Shown here: positions 9,933-19,812 of the stretch, piece by piece
How the letters are laid out: every line of letters begins with the position of its first letter
Numbering within the stretch: position 1 is the stretch's first letter
NCBI GenBank assembly: GCA_963556255.1
Contig: OY744611.1
Span: forward strand, 1,111,030 to 1,175,029
DNA: 64,000 nucleotides
Reading direction: 5' to 3'
Source of the DNA: Allolobophora icterica
Taxonomy: Eukaryota; Annelida; Clitellata; Crassiclitellata; Lumbricidae
Position numbers and translations under genes: made by a program
The notes under the pieces: model-generated
What the model was told of the DNA's origin: nothing
The model's database searches: none
What the model saw: the letters and a program-made list of their open reading frames with translations, nothing else

Positions 9933-11814
9933 ATTGTAATTGTAATTGTAATCGAGGATTTATATAGCGCCACTCATAAACAGAGGCGCTCCCGACCCGG
10001 GTCAGTGTCTTCACTGACAAAGAGAAATGTTTTCAGGCGCTTGCGAGACTGGGCAGGAGAGAGCGAGAGCCTAAAGCCTTGAGGGAGGCTGTTCCAGCTG
10101 GAAGGGCCCACAACCGCAAAGCTACGGGACTGGGCAGTAGCAGTGCGCATTCCAAGGAACTACCAAGTGGCCACGGGCAGATGACCGGAGAGAGGCCGGA
10201 CCAGGCAAACTGGAAACTGGGGTGCAGTAAGCCCTGAGATACAGCGGAGCTGACCCAACAAGTCAGTTACGCACGAGGGAAAGGACCTTAAATTGGATGC
10301 GTTGGTGAATGGGAAGCCAGTTAAGGGAGTCCCGGATGTAGGAAGAGATATGGGCAAACTTCATGATGCCCCCTATGAGGCGAGCTGCAGCATTATGGAT
10401 GGACTGAAGTTTTGATGTATTAGTAGAGGACAGGCCAATATAGACAGCGTTTCCGTAGTCAATCCTAGTGCAGATCAGAGCATGAACCAAGGTCGCAATC
10501 GCATGCAGCGGAAGAGACTGGCGAATGGCACGAGGTTGGCGTAAATAGTAAAAGCACGAGCGAGAGACACTGTTGACATGATCAGATAGAGAAAGAGTAG
10601 GATCTAGGACAAATCCAAGATCACAGACAGAGGAGGAGAAGCATACATTGGGAAACCTGAGGCGCAGAGAGTCAGCATCAATCCTGGCAAGCTGGACACG
10701 ATTACCAAGCCAAATGTACTTGGTCTTGTCATAGTTAAGACGAAGGCGATTTGAGGACAACCAGAGATCAAGAGCAGAGGAAGCCTCCAGGATGCGTTCA
10801 ACCATAAGAGCAGCTGAGTTGGCTGGACCATGGAGGTAAGCCTGTGTGTCATCAGAGTATTGGTGAGACGAAACACCCATTGGACCAAGAACCCCAGCTA
10901 GATCCGAAATATACAAAATAAACAGAAGAGGAGCGAGGACAGAGCCCTGAGGTAGTCCATACGGTATGTGGGTCCAAGCAGAGCGGGTAGGTCCAAAAAC
11001 AACAGAAACAGAGCGATCAGTAAGGAATGAGCGAAACCAAAGAAGAGCAGAGTCAGCAATGCCAAAAGATTTAGATAAACGGTCTAAGAGGATGGTATGG
11101 TCTACAGTATCAAAGGCAGCACTAATATCGTAAAGAGCAAGTAAAGTGACCTGGCCTAGATCAAAGACTTGAAATACTTCAGCTAGAAGGCGCAGTATAA
11201 GCGATTCTGTCGAGTGGAATTTCCTGAACCCAGACTGAAGAGTAGGCATAAGAGAGTTAGAGTCAAGGTAATAGATCAGTTGATAAGAGACACATTTTCC
11301 CAGAAGCTTGAAAGGAAAGAGAGGTTTGAGATAGGACGATAGTTTGAAGGAGAGTTAGGATCAAGGCCTTGGCGCTTAATGGAAGGGAAAACCACAGCCC
11401 TTTTGTGCAGTGCCGGGACACAACCTTGAGCTAGAGAAGAATTACAAAGTAATGTCAAAAATGGAGTCAACTCATCTACAAAGTCCTTAACTAGAAATGG
11501 AGGAAGCAGGTCTAGTTCACACGACTTCGAGGAAGAATCCAGTATTAGCTGACGGATTGCAGATGGCTCAAGTGGTTTCCATGACGAGAGGATAGCTGTA
11601 GTAGAAGTGAACGAAGGATCGAGGTGGTGCATTTTCCGTGGATTTGCGAGTAGAATCTATCTTGGCCTGGACAAAGTTTAGGTAATCGTCCGCCGCGAAA
11701 GGAGTCTGAGACGGAGAGCAGGAGACAGTAGAACGACCGAGCACGTCAGCAATTGTCGCCCAGAGCCGGCGTGAATTTCCCTTTTCACGATCAATTAACG
11801 ATTCCCAAGTAAGT
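9933..11814 (-). mobile_element. LINE (CR1/L2-like), minus strand, block A
   Basis: On the minus strand the order is: a linker before the RT (RRLWATIADVLGRSTVSC, FVQAKIDSTRKST), RT fingers (NYRPISNLSFL), YLQSGFRKFHSTE-like region, LLALYDISAAFDTVDHT, GLPQGSVLAPLLFILYISDL, HQYSDDTQAY (YxDD), then thumb (TRIDYGNAVYIGL). The central RT is open for 328 residues (11249 to 10263) but frameshifts break both flanks. The 3' end is GGCGCTATATAAATCC followed by (ATTACA)3. ATAAGTA at 9926-9932 and 11815-11821 is the target duplication. 5'-truncated: no endonuclease domain. Confidence 0.9.
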
Positions 11815-11821
11815 ATAAGTA

Positions 11822-12301
11822 TCACGGTTGTGATTATTGGGTGTACAGGTATTGCATGTTGCAATAATGAGCTATTACTGATCATTCATGAACCAGCTCT
11901 CCAATATGCTGTACACTTCTTTCTTCGTAAGACTAATTAAATTTCAAAATAGTAATTTTAGAAGTAGGATTGTTTACATATACGACTGATATCCCAGTTG
12001 CCTGTAGAACTTCAAAATGTGTTCGCTAGATGACAGGATATACTTTCAAAACTTCCAGGTTATATGTCACTGTGGCAAACACTTAAAATCCTACGCCATT
12101 TTGTCCTGGTGACAGTATAAGCCAAATTATATGGAAATTTGACTTTAGCGCCAAATGTGGTTAGATTATATAACTATTTGCATATTGTTTAGTGTAAAAT
12201 ACATTTTAATAAACGACAGGTAGGGCAATGAGGGAATTGCTAATCTTATGGTGTGAGGTTTGTGTTTTGTATCTTGCAGGCGATGGCTGGAAAGTTTTTC
12301 C
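11822..12301. other. Recurrent cluster-unit spacer
   Basis: Non-coding segment recurring in each unit: TCACGGTTGTGAT..TTGGGTGTA, GATGACAGGATATACTTTC, CGCCATTTTGT, AATAAACGACAGCTAGGTCAATGAG, then ATGGTTTGAGGTT. Related copies lie at 23750-24175, 50860-51160, 56510-56900 and 62100-62390. No gene is seen. Confidence 0.7.
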
Positions 12302-12545
12302 GGTAATCCAGGGTTTTAGCATCCGAATATTCCTGGGTTTTAGCGTCCGAAATTATTTTCATTAAAACGTTTTAATACAATAAATATTAATACAATAAAT
12401 AGTCATCGTTCATCCAACTTCTAGTTTCAGTTACATTTCATCGCTCGTCCAGCCTCTAGTTCGAGCTATATTTTCTTCGCTATAAGTTAGTGTTAAGAAG
12501 TACCGTAATTTGGCTGAGAGAGTGAGACGTGCTGGTTCAGGGATA
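12302..12545 (+). mobile_element. Broken Merlin-like MITE end (GGTAATCC terminus, block A)
   Basis: Begins GGTAATCCAGGGTTTTAGC and repeats the motif once (CCTGGGTTTTAGCGTCC at about 12331), followed by GAAATTATTTTCATT as in the complete element at 51463-51879. Inside are two minisatellite units of the TTCATC..CAACTTCTAGTTTC type. No matching right terminus is found; by about 12545 the sequence returns to the cluster spacer, so the right half is deleted. Confidence 0.65.
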
Positions 12546-12650
12546 TAACAGAACTATAAATGCAGAACAGTCATTCTAGTGTAATAAACAACAATCAAAT
12601 TATATTCTGTATTTTGAAAAATTAATGGTTTGGTTTTACTGTTATTTTAG

Positions 12651-12774
12651 CGAGTACTTGAGGAAGACGAAAAACATTCTTTTACAGCTTCAAAATGCAG
12701 TTTTAGGACAAGGTCTGCACCTCATTGATCTTCATCAGGAACATTACAGTGGATTTATTCGACTACAACTTTAG
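12651..12774 (+). CDS. Putative conserved exon upstream of ZNF2
   Basis: A pyrimidine-containing tract ending TTACTGTTATTTTAG looks like a splice acceptor. After it an open frame (skipping one base) encodes EYLRKTKNILLQLQNAVLGQ and on to the end of a ~40-residue stretch, stop at 12772. Related stretches with the acceptor lie upstream of ZNF3, 5, 6 and 7, keeping the KTSNILLELQ core. A short helical segment is likely. I see no strong donor and no direct link to the finger exon, so its role is unproven; it could also be an alternative last exon. Confidence 0.45.
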
Positions 12775-12778
12775 CTAT

Positions 12779-13257
12779 TGTTGCGAGTGGCCTTCAGCCA
12801 TCCCGCCATTATCATCCTCACGTGCACTTACTAACCTTAGTTAAGACGCACCTCGTTTGAAGCTAGAAGTAGGATGGTCTCGTTGACTATATATAGCAGT
12901 GTTCTTGTGTCTACGGGGAGACCGGTTTTAGTTAAGTAAGGCGTAAGACGTGCACTGGTTGTGTCACGCATTGTAAGTACCCTTTTGTGGTCATTTTCAG
13001 AGAGTGTACCCTGCGTGGTCGCTACTCATGTTTAATTGCCGGTTCTCGAGTTGTATCTTCCTTTGTGGAGTTTGTGCAGGCGTCTTCTCGGAGAGTCTGT
13101 CTTTTGACGTTTCGTTTGTCTTGTATGTGTGAGTATCGTTTCAAATATGTACATAGTGTAAATATACGTTTTATCAATATTGCGAAAGTCTTCGTTTTCC
13201 TTGTCATTTCTTATATCATTCTAACTCACATTTCACCTCTAGACTAACAAGCTAACA
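12779..13257 (+). mobile_element. Solo LTR (block A only)
   Basis: 479 bp starting TGTTGCGAGTGG and ending AAGCTAACA (TGTT...AACA), flanked by CTAT at 12775-12778 and 13258-13261. Block B has the uninterrupted sequence at about 45429 (TAGCTATATTCAAC). A TATATATAG box lies near 12886, as expected for an LTR promoter. Orientation is inferred from the TATA box. It differs in sequence from the Gmr1-like LTR at 44423-44898. Confidence 0.8.
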
Positions 13258-13261
13258 CTAT

Positions 13262-13843
13262 ATTCAACTATTTCATCTTCAGTGGAAATCATACTAAAGA
13301 GCAGCATAAAGGTGTTCTATTGTACAAATGTTGGATCGCTTTAGTATTTCGACATAAAAATTACTACTACTGACAGATGAAACACGAAGCCTTCTTGTAA
13401 GCATCTGAAATGCAAACTTTAATAAAGTCGTCAATAATTTGAGAAATTGGACACTGCTGGTGTTAGAAAGGATATGACAACAACAATTGCAGAAACTTTT
13501 ATTGAGGGAATTTCTTTGAAGTGCATACTAGAACTGATGCTTATCAAAAGCCTTATAAATTCCAACTTTATCTTGAATCTGCTGATTGGAGAGGCACAGT
13601 AAGAAACCACACCGATGTCAGTAATTTCAGATACCGTCTGCTCAAGGACAAGCTGATCATCTGAGAGGTCTCAAGGAACACATACTGGAGAAACACAGCG
13701 AATAGCCTGATGTTGAATACTACAACCCAAACAGGAGAAAAAGAATACAGTGTCCAGATATATCGGAAGTCATTTAGTCAGGTTGTAATCTGTAAAAGCA
13801 CACAAGAACTCATACTGGTGGAAAAGCAATACATGTGCCAGTT
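13262..13843 (+). pseudogene. Decayed 5' region and fingers of ZNF2
   Basis: After TATTTCATCTTCAG (another acceptor-like tract) comes non-coding DNA shared by all units (GAAGTGCATAC..AACTGATGCTTATC, ATCTGCTGATTGGAGAGGCAC), then broken fingers such as EYSVQIYRKSFSQ (13744-13785) and YMCQLCQKE (13830-13855) in shifting frames. The same decayed units precede ZNF5, 6 and 7. Confidence 0.6.
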
Positions 13844-14612
13844 ATGTCAGAAAGAAACCATACTGGCGCAAAGCCACACAGGAGGGCGTTATGTCAGAAA
13901 ACATTTCTTCAAGGTAGTCGTTTGAAAGGTCATATGAGAGCCCATACTGCCAAAACACCATACAGGTGCCAGTTATGTCAGAAAACATTTGCTAAGGGTA
14001 ATAATCTCAAAGACCACATGAGAACTCATACTGGTGAAAAACCATACAGATGTCAGTTATGTCAGAAAACATTTGCTAAGGGTAATAATCTCAAAGGCCA
14101 CATGAGAACCCACACTGGTGAAAAACCATACAGATGTCAGTTATGTCAGAAATCATTTGGTAAAGGTAATAATCTCAAAGAGCACACCCAAAACCCATAC
14201 TGGCGAGAAACCATACAAATGTCAGTTATGTCAGAAATCATTTGCTATACATAGTCATCTGAAAACGCACATAAGAACCCATACTGGCGAAAAGCCATAT
14301 CGGTGCCAGTTATGTGAGAAATCATTTAATGAAGGTAATAATCTCAAAGGCCACATGAGAACTCATACTGGTGAAAAACCATACAGGTGTCTGTTATGTC
14401 AGAAAACATTTACTCAAGGTAGTAATCTTAAAAAGCACATGAACACCCACACTAGCGAAAAGCCATACAGGTCAAAGTCTTTTGGATGTGGTATATGTGA
14501 CAAACTGCTTGAAATAGAAAAGGAATTTATGGACCATTGTTCTAGCCATCTATTTTCTCCACCTGACGATTTAGCTGCTGATCTTTATACTTACAGATTG
14601 GAACAGTTGTAA
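13844..14612 (+). pseudogene. C2H2 zinc-finger gene broken by a frameshift (ZNF2)
   Basis: Block A counterpart of the intact ZNF5 (46015-46782). The first part encodes a degenerate finger and three KNNx-type fingers (AKGNNLK, AKGNNLK, GKGNNLK). A one-base gain near 14186-14191 (CACACCCAAAACCC against CACATGAAAACCC in ZNF5) shifts the frame, ending it at 14254. The +1 frame then carries the remaining fingers (IHSHLKTH, EGNNLKGH, QGSNLKKH) and the family C-terminal module to 14612. Either a pseudogene or an assembly error at one site. Confidence 0.85.
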
Positions 14613-14636
14613 TTTACGGTAAAAATGCCATAGATG

Positions 14637-15380
14637 GGTAATGTTTGTCTTTAGCGTCCGAAATTATTTCAATGTAAATGGTCGTTTCATAATCAATAGT
14701 TGTTGTAGTTTTCGCCAATTGCTACGATGAAGTGAGGGAACAAATCCCTCTCCCGAAACTGGTTGCGGAACACGAATTCCTTAAGATATGATGTAAACAA
14801 AGCTCTGCTTGTGCCGAACTGCCTCTTTAGTTTCCTTTTAGCCCTCATCCACATATTCTCCACATTCTGCGTGTGGACTTCGACATCTACAGGGTCGACG
14901 AAATGGTGTTGGTGAACGACGACAGAATGTTCGTAAATACCATGCCCTATGCTACCTATGTTACCATAGGCGGACCAACCATCTGAGACAATGTGGGTTC
15001 CGGGCAAAATGTATTGCTCTATGAGCTGTTCAAGTGTTGCGGCTCGCCGATCTGGGACCTCAACCAGGAAGCATTTACCGCTGCCACGTTCTATTCCTCC
15101 AAAAACCCAGTGACCTTCTCGCCACTGACCTCTATGGTACTTCCGGTGGAAATACTTTGTCTCGTCAATTTCCACAACCACAGTCTCACCGTTCTCATCA
15201 ATTCCTCCTATTTCACACGGCTTGTTCCCAAGCCACGTTTCGCATTCCTCGCGCATGAAGTTACTCCAATCAACGACATACCTGGCGCTTGCGATGTTGG
15301 CTTCGTGCTGCATCTGATGCTGAGGCATGTGCGTCCAGCAGTACACTGCTGTCACAATCTGGGAAAGTGTTAGATGACTT
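14637..15380 (-). mobile_element. Merlin-type DNA transposon, one terminus plus transposase
   Basis: The terminus GGTAATGTTTGTCTTTAGCG, followed by TCCGAAATTATTTCAATG, abuts sequence that in block B runs on uninterrupted (CATAGATGAATTGGG). This is the 3' end of an element read on the minus strand; its transposase stop codon lies 54 bp inside. The opposite terminus cannot be found: beyond about 15380 comes a telomere-like fold-back and then other unit sequence, so the 5' end is probably deleted. Confidence 0.7.
14693..15355 (-). CDS. Merlin/IS1016-like transposase, DDE domain (ISXO2-like)
   Basis: About 220 residues. Motifs seen: VVVEIDETKYFHRKYHRGQW (first acidic residues, D-E-T-K), WVFGGIERGSGKCF, ATLEQLIEQYILPGTHIVSD with the second acidic residue in SDGWSAY, HQHHFVDP and HTQNVENMWM with the third acidic position. 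This order is typical of the ISXO2/IS1595-type DDE domain of Merlin transposases. The N-terminal zinc-binding part expected of a full-length protein is missing or out of frame, so the copy is probably truncated. It would act in the nucleus on its own termini and MITE relatives. Confidence 0.85.
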   Translation of the reverse strand: MTAVYCWTHMPQHQMQHEANIASARYVVDWSNFMREECETWLGNKPCEIGGIDENGETVVVEIDETKYFHRKYHRGQWREGHWVFGGIERGSGKCFLVEVPDRRAATLEQLIEQYILPGTHIVSDGWSAYGNIGSIGHGIYEHSVVVHQHHFVDPVDVEVHTQNVENMWMRAKRKLKRQFGTSRALFTSYLKEFVFRNQFRERDLFPHFIVAIGENYNNY

Positions 15381-15390
15381 TTAGAAAAGA

Positions 15391-15430
15391 GGGTTAGGGT
15401 TAGGGTTAGTTGTGCCTAACCCTAACCCTG
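15391..15430. repeat. Telomere-like TTAGGG inverted repeat
   Basis: Three GGGTTA units are followed after a short spacer (GTTGTG) by CCTAACCCTAACCCT, giving a head-to-head telomere-motif hairpin. It is too short for an interstitial telomere array. It could be the terminus of the Merlin element or a repair scar. Confidence 0.6.
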
Positions 15431-15660
15431 CCAAACATCATCTCGAATCGACCGACTATCCATTAGTTCATTTGGATGTACTATTGTTTGATTTATGGGT
15501 CACTACAGGCAGTTTCTTGTCACGCACCTTTCTTTAAAAACATTTGCATTTGCATTTATTAGTGTCGTTGATCAATATGCTTAAATAAATAATGGCAAGT
15601 CGGGCAATTAATCAATCTTGCGCTTTACCATTACTTCTGCATATGCATGAGTTGATTTTT
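15431..15660. other. Unit-spacer junction
   Basis: From about 15564 (CGTTGATCAATATGC) the sequence matches a later unit at 62625-62740 (TTACGCTTTACCATTACTT, TTTTTGGGACTTGTTCT). The part before that is unmatched. No gene is seen. Confidence 0.5.
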
Positions 15661-15679
15661 GGTACTTGTTCTCTGGATG

Positions 15680-16280
15680 TCGCAGTCTTGGTATTACTTT
15701 TGATCCACACCTCTCTTTCTCTAACCACATCTCCAACCTCTCGCGCTCCGACGCCTATGCTCGACCTTAAAACTGCCTCCACCACTGCTACTGCCTCTGT
15801 TCATTCAAAGCTTGATTATTGCAATTCCCTCTTCCTCAATCTTGAATCCACCCAAAGCAAGCATCTGCAACTTACCCAACACTCACTAGCCAGAGCTGTC
15901 ATTAGAATGCCCAAACATCATATCACTCCCATCCGCAAATCACTCGATTGGCTAAAAAAATCCCCGATTGAATTCACTTCAAAGTTCTATCACTAACCTA
16001 CAACTCCCTACAATACTCCCAGCCCAAAAACCTTTGTGATCTCTTCATCCAGGAAGCTCGCTCCATCTGATCATCCTCTTATCTTATTCTTTCTCAACCC
16101 CAGTTACAACTCATCTCAAGTTCTCCAACTGAGCCATATTCAACAGGCACCATGCCTCTGGAGTGATCTCCACCCTGAATTCCGCAGATTCTCCATTCCT
16201 CCATCATCATTGCAACCCAACCCCATCCTCTTGCTCATGTCCTTCTATATATCACCGACGGGCTTTCCGTTCAAAAATTG
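15680..16280 (+). mobile_element. LINE reverse-transcriptase C-terminal fragment
   Basis: Reads LGITFDPHLSFSNHISNLS in one frame near 15685-15745, then VHSKLDYCNSLFLNLESTQS, LQLTQHSLARAVIRMPKHH and IRKSLDWLKKSPIEF in another (15797-15985). This is the RT thumb region of a CR1-like LINE. Later frames to about 16280 resemble the 3' coding end. Multiple frameshifts; inactive. Confidence 0.8.
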
Positions 16281-16643
16281 AAGTCTCACCCTGACTCATC
16301 TGATCATCCGCCTTCAAATTATTCTCACCATAAACGACACCCGCCTTGACAGCTGCTCTGCCTCCTCTCTTGATCTGGCCCCCTGGAAACCGGACTTGGA
16401 TCTCTTCTGGACTACTCTTTGGAAACCCCTCTGATTTCTTTTGGCCTTTCTGGAAACTGGACTCTGACCTCTTTTGGATTATCTCTGTAGACACCCTCTG
16501 AGTTGACGTAGCGCTCATGAATAGGCTAGTGCCCTGAATAGCAAGCATTAGAAGTTTGGAGATTATTATTACGATTAGCTCGATAGATTGATTAGATTCA
16601 GATGATTATGATTTATTCACCGACTTGACGAACGATCATAATA
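16281..16643. other. Unassigned sequence before a MITE
   Basis: Imperfect repeats of a CTGGAAAC(C/T)GGACT(T/C)..TGGA(T/C) type at about 16380-16470 may be the tail of the LINE fragment. 16600-16643 matches the unit spacer (CTTGACGAACGATCATAATATG). No gene is seen. Confidence 0.4.
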
Positions 16644-17020
16644 TGTGACCTCGGCCGAGAGAAGGGACCACTTGTCGCAAATGGACTTATGAGCAGTTTC
16701 CACATCCTTACACCTTAGGTAAAATGAGGAAAAAATTTCAGAGCGTTTGGACCATAATTTATGCACTTTTTTCACAAAAATATAAAATATCATTTGGCGG
16801 GAAATCGCATAAAAAAATTTAATATGTCTGTACCCAATGCATTAATGCCTAAATATAGCCTTAACGCATCAAGTAGCATAAGATTTGTTGTAGTACAGTG
16901 AGTCCGAGCTACAGATTGATTACTTAGACGCAAAAATCAATATAATCGTTTAGCGTAAAAACGCTTTTTCCGGCTAATCTAGAAAGCGACAAGTGGTCCC
17001 TTCTCTCGGCCGAGGTCACA
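16644..17020. mobile_element. 377-bp MITE with 35-bp perfect inverted repeats
   Basis: Termini TGTGACCTCGGCCGAGAGAA (16644 onward) and the exact inverse ending 17020 match over 35 bp without error. TA dinucleotides flank both ends, suggesting Tc1/mariner-type integration, but the surrounding AT-rich site leaves room for a longer duplication. Interior AT-rich and non-coding. Other units carry the uninterrupted site (GATCATAATATGC..TTTCTTTCCTGCAG) at about 51893 and 62948. Confidence 0.85.
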
Positions 17021-18405
17021 TAATTATATGCTTAACTTCTTTCCTGCAGTGAGAACAAAGAGTGATAGCAATGATCCACATTTTACTGAGACAGGTGAGC
17101 TGTAGTGTTTTAAGTGGAGCTGCCGTGTTTGTCTGCTAGATTTTAGCTAACAGTGGACACTGGAACTGTTGGATAATTCTCTCGCAGCCTGCAACTTATG
17201 CCCATCTGTCAGTTGGAATTAGTTGTTGCTTGTGATTGGCTATGTGCATTTAACATAAATGACGTTGGATTCATCTGGTGAATTGTAAAATGTGCATGGT
17301 GCCTCAGGATGCAATTTTCACAATGATACGACAAGAAAACATAGGTAGAATTGACACACTTAGGTCCAGGAACTGAAAACGCTCATTCGTCTAGCACAGT
17401 TGTAGTTGAGAATTGACCACGAATAGCAATATATTGTCGTTGTAGAATGGTGATAAGACTGAAGCACAAGGCCTTATTTTAAATAATATGTTTGGCCAGA
17501 GTTCAGTGATTATTATTATTAGACCACGAGACCCAAGCTGAACGAAATGCTCGGTTGAACAGGAAGCCAATGCAGTGATTTTCTGTAGGGGTTATATGTT
17601 CATATCTTGATAAATTTGCTATGACTCTAACCAAAAAGAACCGTATTGATCTTCCATAGATTGGAATTGGTGATGACAGTAAGAATTGAATTACCGTACA
17701 GTAAACCACAGGTACATGATGCCTAATTCTGTGCAAGTCATGAATATGTATGTATGAAAATTTAAAACACCGCTATGGTAGTTGATAGTGGACATAGTAT
17801 ACTATAGACAATGATAGTATAGAGTTAAAATGACATCCAGTTTATAAGCAGAATCCCCATAGAAAGCAGTAGATAAGTCAAGAGGAACAAGTGCTGTCAC
17901 CTTGCTCTTATCTGTGATGCTCAAGATGTCGTGAACAGCAAGAAGAGTGGATTACGTTGAATGAAACTTATGGTTTGCTGACTGAAATGAAGATTAGTGA
18001 ATTAAGGGACATGCATTTTAGATGTGAAGTTTGTAGTTGAGATGGATCTGTAAATAGACAGAATATGCAGTTGAATATATGTGTCACATATTTCAACTCC
18101 AGAAAACGTGCCGATTATTGTGAGAAAATGAGTAAGAAACATCATTAGTCAGCTGAAAGTCTTTTCAAATAAGAAAATGTCATACATATTCAGCAAATGT
18201 AATGCCATTCAGCTACGGATTCACAGTTTAAAGTAGCTATTTGTCATACTTTTGCACCACCCTGCGATGGAAAATGCAAAACAAACTCAGTGCAGTGTGC
18301 GTTATTTAAATTACATATGTGACATAATCTGAAATGAAATTAAATGGGTCACCATTATAATATGCGATGCTTTAAAAAGTTTGTTTTTAATCTGATTTCA
18401 ATAAC
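17021..18405. other. Cluster-unit spacer without genes
   Basis: Old copy of a spacer also seen at 26300-27060 and 52200-52560: GATCC..TTTTACTGAGACA, TGGAGCTG, GGTCCAG(G/C)AACTGAAA, ATGGTCATAAGATTGAAG. Only short meaningless frames. Confidence 0.55.
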
Positions 18406-18512
18406 AATCTTCTTCTTCCTCTTCCTTTTTCTGTGCCACTGCTTCTTCTTCTTCTTCTTCTTCTTCTTTCTCGTCTTCCTCTTCCTCCTCCTCCTCTTCT
18501 TCTTGGTGTGGA
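18406..18512 (+). repeat. (CTT/CTC)n microsatellite
   Basis: Pyrimidine triplet run, (TTC)n then (CTC)n. The equivalent place in the unit at 27078-27235 is also a pyrimidine array, so it is an old feature of the unit. Confidence 0.85.
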
Positions 18513-18640
18513 GAACATATCATGGTAAATCCCAACTAGAAGCTGGATGGCGGATGAACTATAGCTCAAATTGGAAGCTGGAATCTTGATGAAAACATTG
18601 TTCATCAAAGTGGGACAATCGAGAAAGTCTAAAGCAGTTT

Positions 18641-18812
18641 TTTACTTTTTCCCTCCAGAGCTGCGCCTGCTCCCAAGAACTCCCTCTGATAGGCTGCATT
18701 CTACACTCAATTGAAAACTGTCTTGTTTGGTCGTGCTGGAGTCGGGAGCACCTCTGAGTAGCCCCCTTGAAGAGGTGCTACATAAATACTCGAATGAATG
18801 AATGAATAAAGA
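18641..18812 (+). mobile_element. LINE 3' end with (GAAT)n tail
   Basis: Short 3' remnant: the frame PPELRLLPRTPSDRL, then GAGGTGCTACATAAATACTC and a (GAAT)4 tail at about 18793-18808. L2-like LINEs end in this way. Strongly 5'-truncated. Confidence 0.65.
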
Positions 18813-19333
18813 CCCAGATGGATGGACAATGGAGCTATACATAAGCTATTGCATTTTCTTAAACGGGAACATAAACTGAATATTGAAGACTTTTCTTCCT
18901 GCTATATCTGGTGTTTTGTGCATATTTCAGTTGTCAGGTACAATTCATATCTACCCTGAAATAATATGATAGCCTTTTTAAAAAATTAATTACGAAACTT
19001 GTAGCTGTGCTACCTTGTAAACCACTATGAAGATATGATATGGAGTGATTTAAAATTAGCATTATTTTTTTCATGGAAGTATGTTCTTCAGTGTGCAGGT
19101 GTCAGGTCATATTGTTATCAGAAAGAGCTGTAATATTAGCGGTTATACTGTAGCAAAAAAATTCTATGCAGAAAATTTCTTACAGAATTCATGGAACTGT
19201 ATCTTACCATTATTTCTAACTAGTCACTCATCTGGAGATGCAGAATGGAGACATTCCACTGTAATAAGCAGCGCAATGAAATTGTGTTACATATTTAAAG
19301 AAATTAATATTGAGGTTTTACTGTTCTTTTTAG
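18813..19333. other. Unit spacer upstream of the ZNF3 exon
   Basis: 18813-18845 (GATGGATGGACAATGGAGCTA) matches the very end of the window (63976-64000). About 19095-19290 (CAGGTGTCAGG, AACTAGTCACTCA, GCAGAATGGAGACATTCC) resembles 61555-61720. No gene is seen. Confidence 0.5.
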
Positions 19334-19450
19334 CAAATACTTCAGGAAGACAAGCAACATTCTGTTAGAGCTTCAAAGTGCAGCTGTACTACAAAGGTCT
19401 GCACCTCATTGATCTTCATCACGATCATTACAGTGGATTTATTTGACTAC
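19334..19450 (+). pseudogene. Conserved exon upstream of ZNF3, frameshifted
   Basis: After TTACTGTTCTTTTTAG the sequence encodes KYFRKTSNILLELQSA in the family frame, then a small indel near 19385-19395 breaks it relative to the copies before ZNF2, 5 and 6. The nucleotide block (CTGCACCTCATTGATCTTCAT, TACAGTGGATTTATT) is otherwise kept. Confidence 0.5.
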
Positions 19451-19812
19451 AACTTTCGCTTAGTCAGCTATTTCATCTTCAGTCGAAATCAAACTGTGCT
19501 GTTATTCATCATAAGATTTTTATCTACTACTGACAGACGAAACATCTGAAACGTAAATTTAAATAACGTTGTCGAGAAACTGGACACTGCTAATGCTAGA
19601 GGCTACGACAACAATTGCATAGACTGATGCTCACCAAAAGCCATAGAAATAACAAATTTCTCTAGAATCTGGTGATTGGAGAGGCACATTATAACACCAC
19701 ATAGATGTCAGTAATTTCAGAAACGTATGCTCAAAGTGGTAATCTGATAACTGTTCAAAGAACCCATACTGGAGAAAAACAGTGAAATTAATTCAATTAA
19801 GTGAATGGCCTG

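Larger units (their letters stand above)
1..14636 (+). repeat. Segmental duplication, block A (left end outside window)
   Basis: Matches block B (27673-46808) in the same orientation almost base for base. The offset is 27672 near the start, 27710 over the first ZNF gene and 28508 after a B-specific hAT insertion. The block contains a PIF/Harbinger element, ZNF1, several LINE fragments and ZNF2. A-specific insertions are the piggyBac element (7993-9770) and a solo LTR (12779-13257). Similarity stops at 14636, exactly where a Merlin-type terminus begins in A. Confidence 0.95.

Noticed and set aside
12987..13247. 86-residue frame in block A
   Set aside because: It lies inside the solo LTR, is absent from block B and has no recognised motif.
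14637..15530. Complete Merlin element with both ends
   Set aside because: No GGATTACC or GTTTACC-type right terminus or repeated CATAGATG flank could be found downstream.
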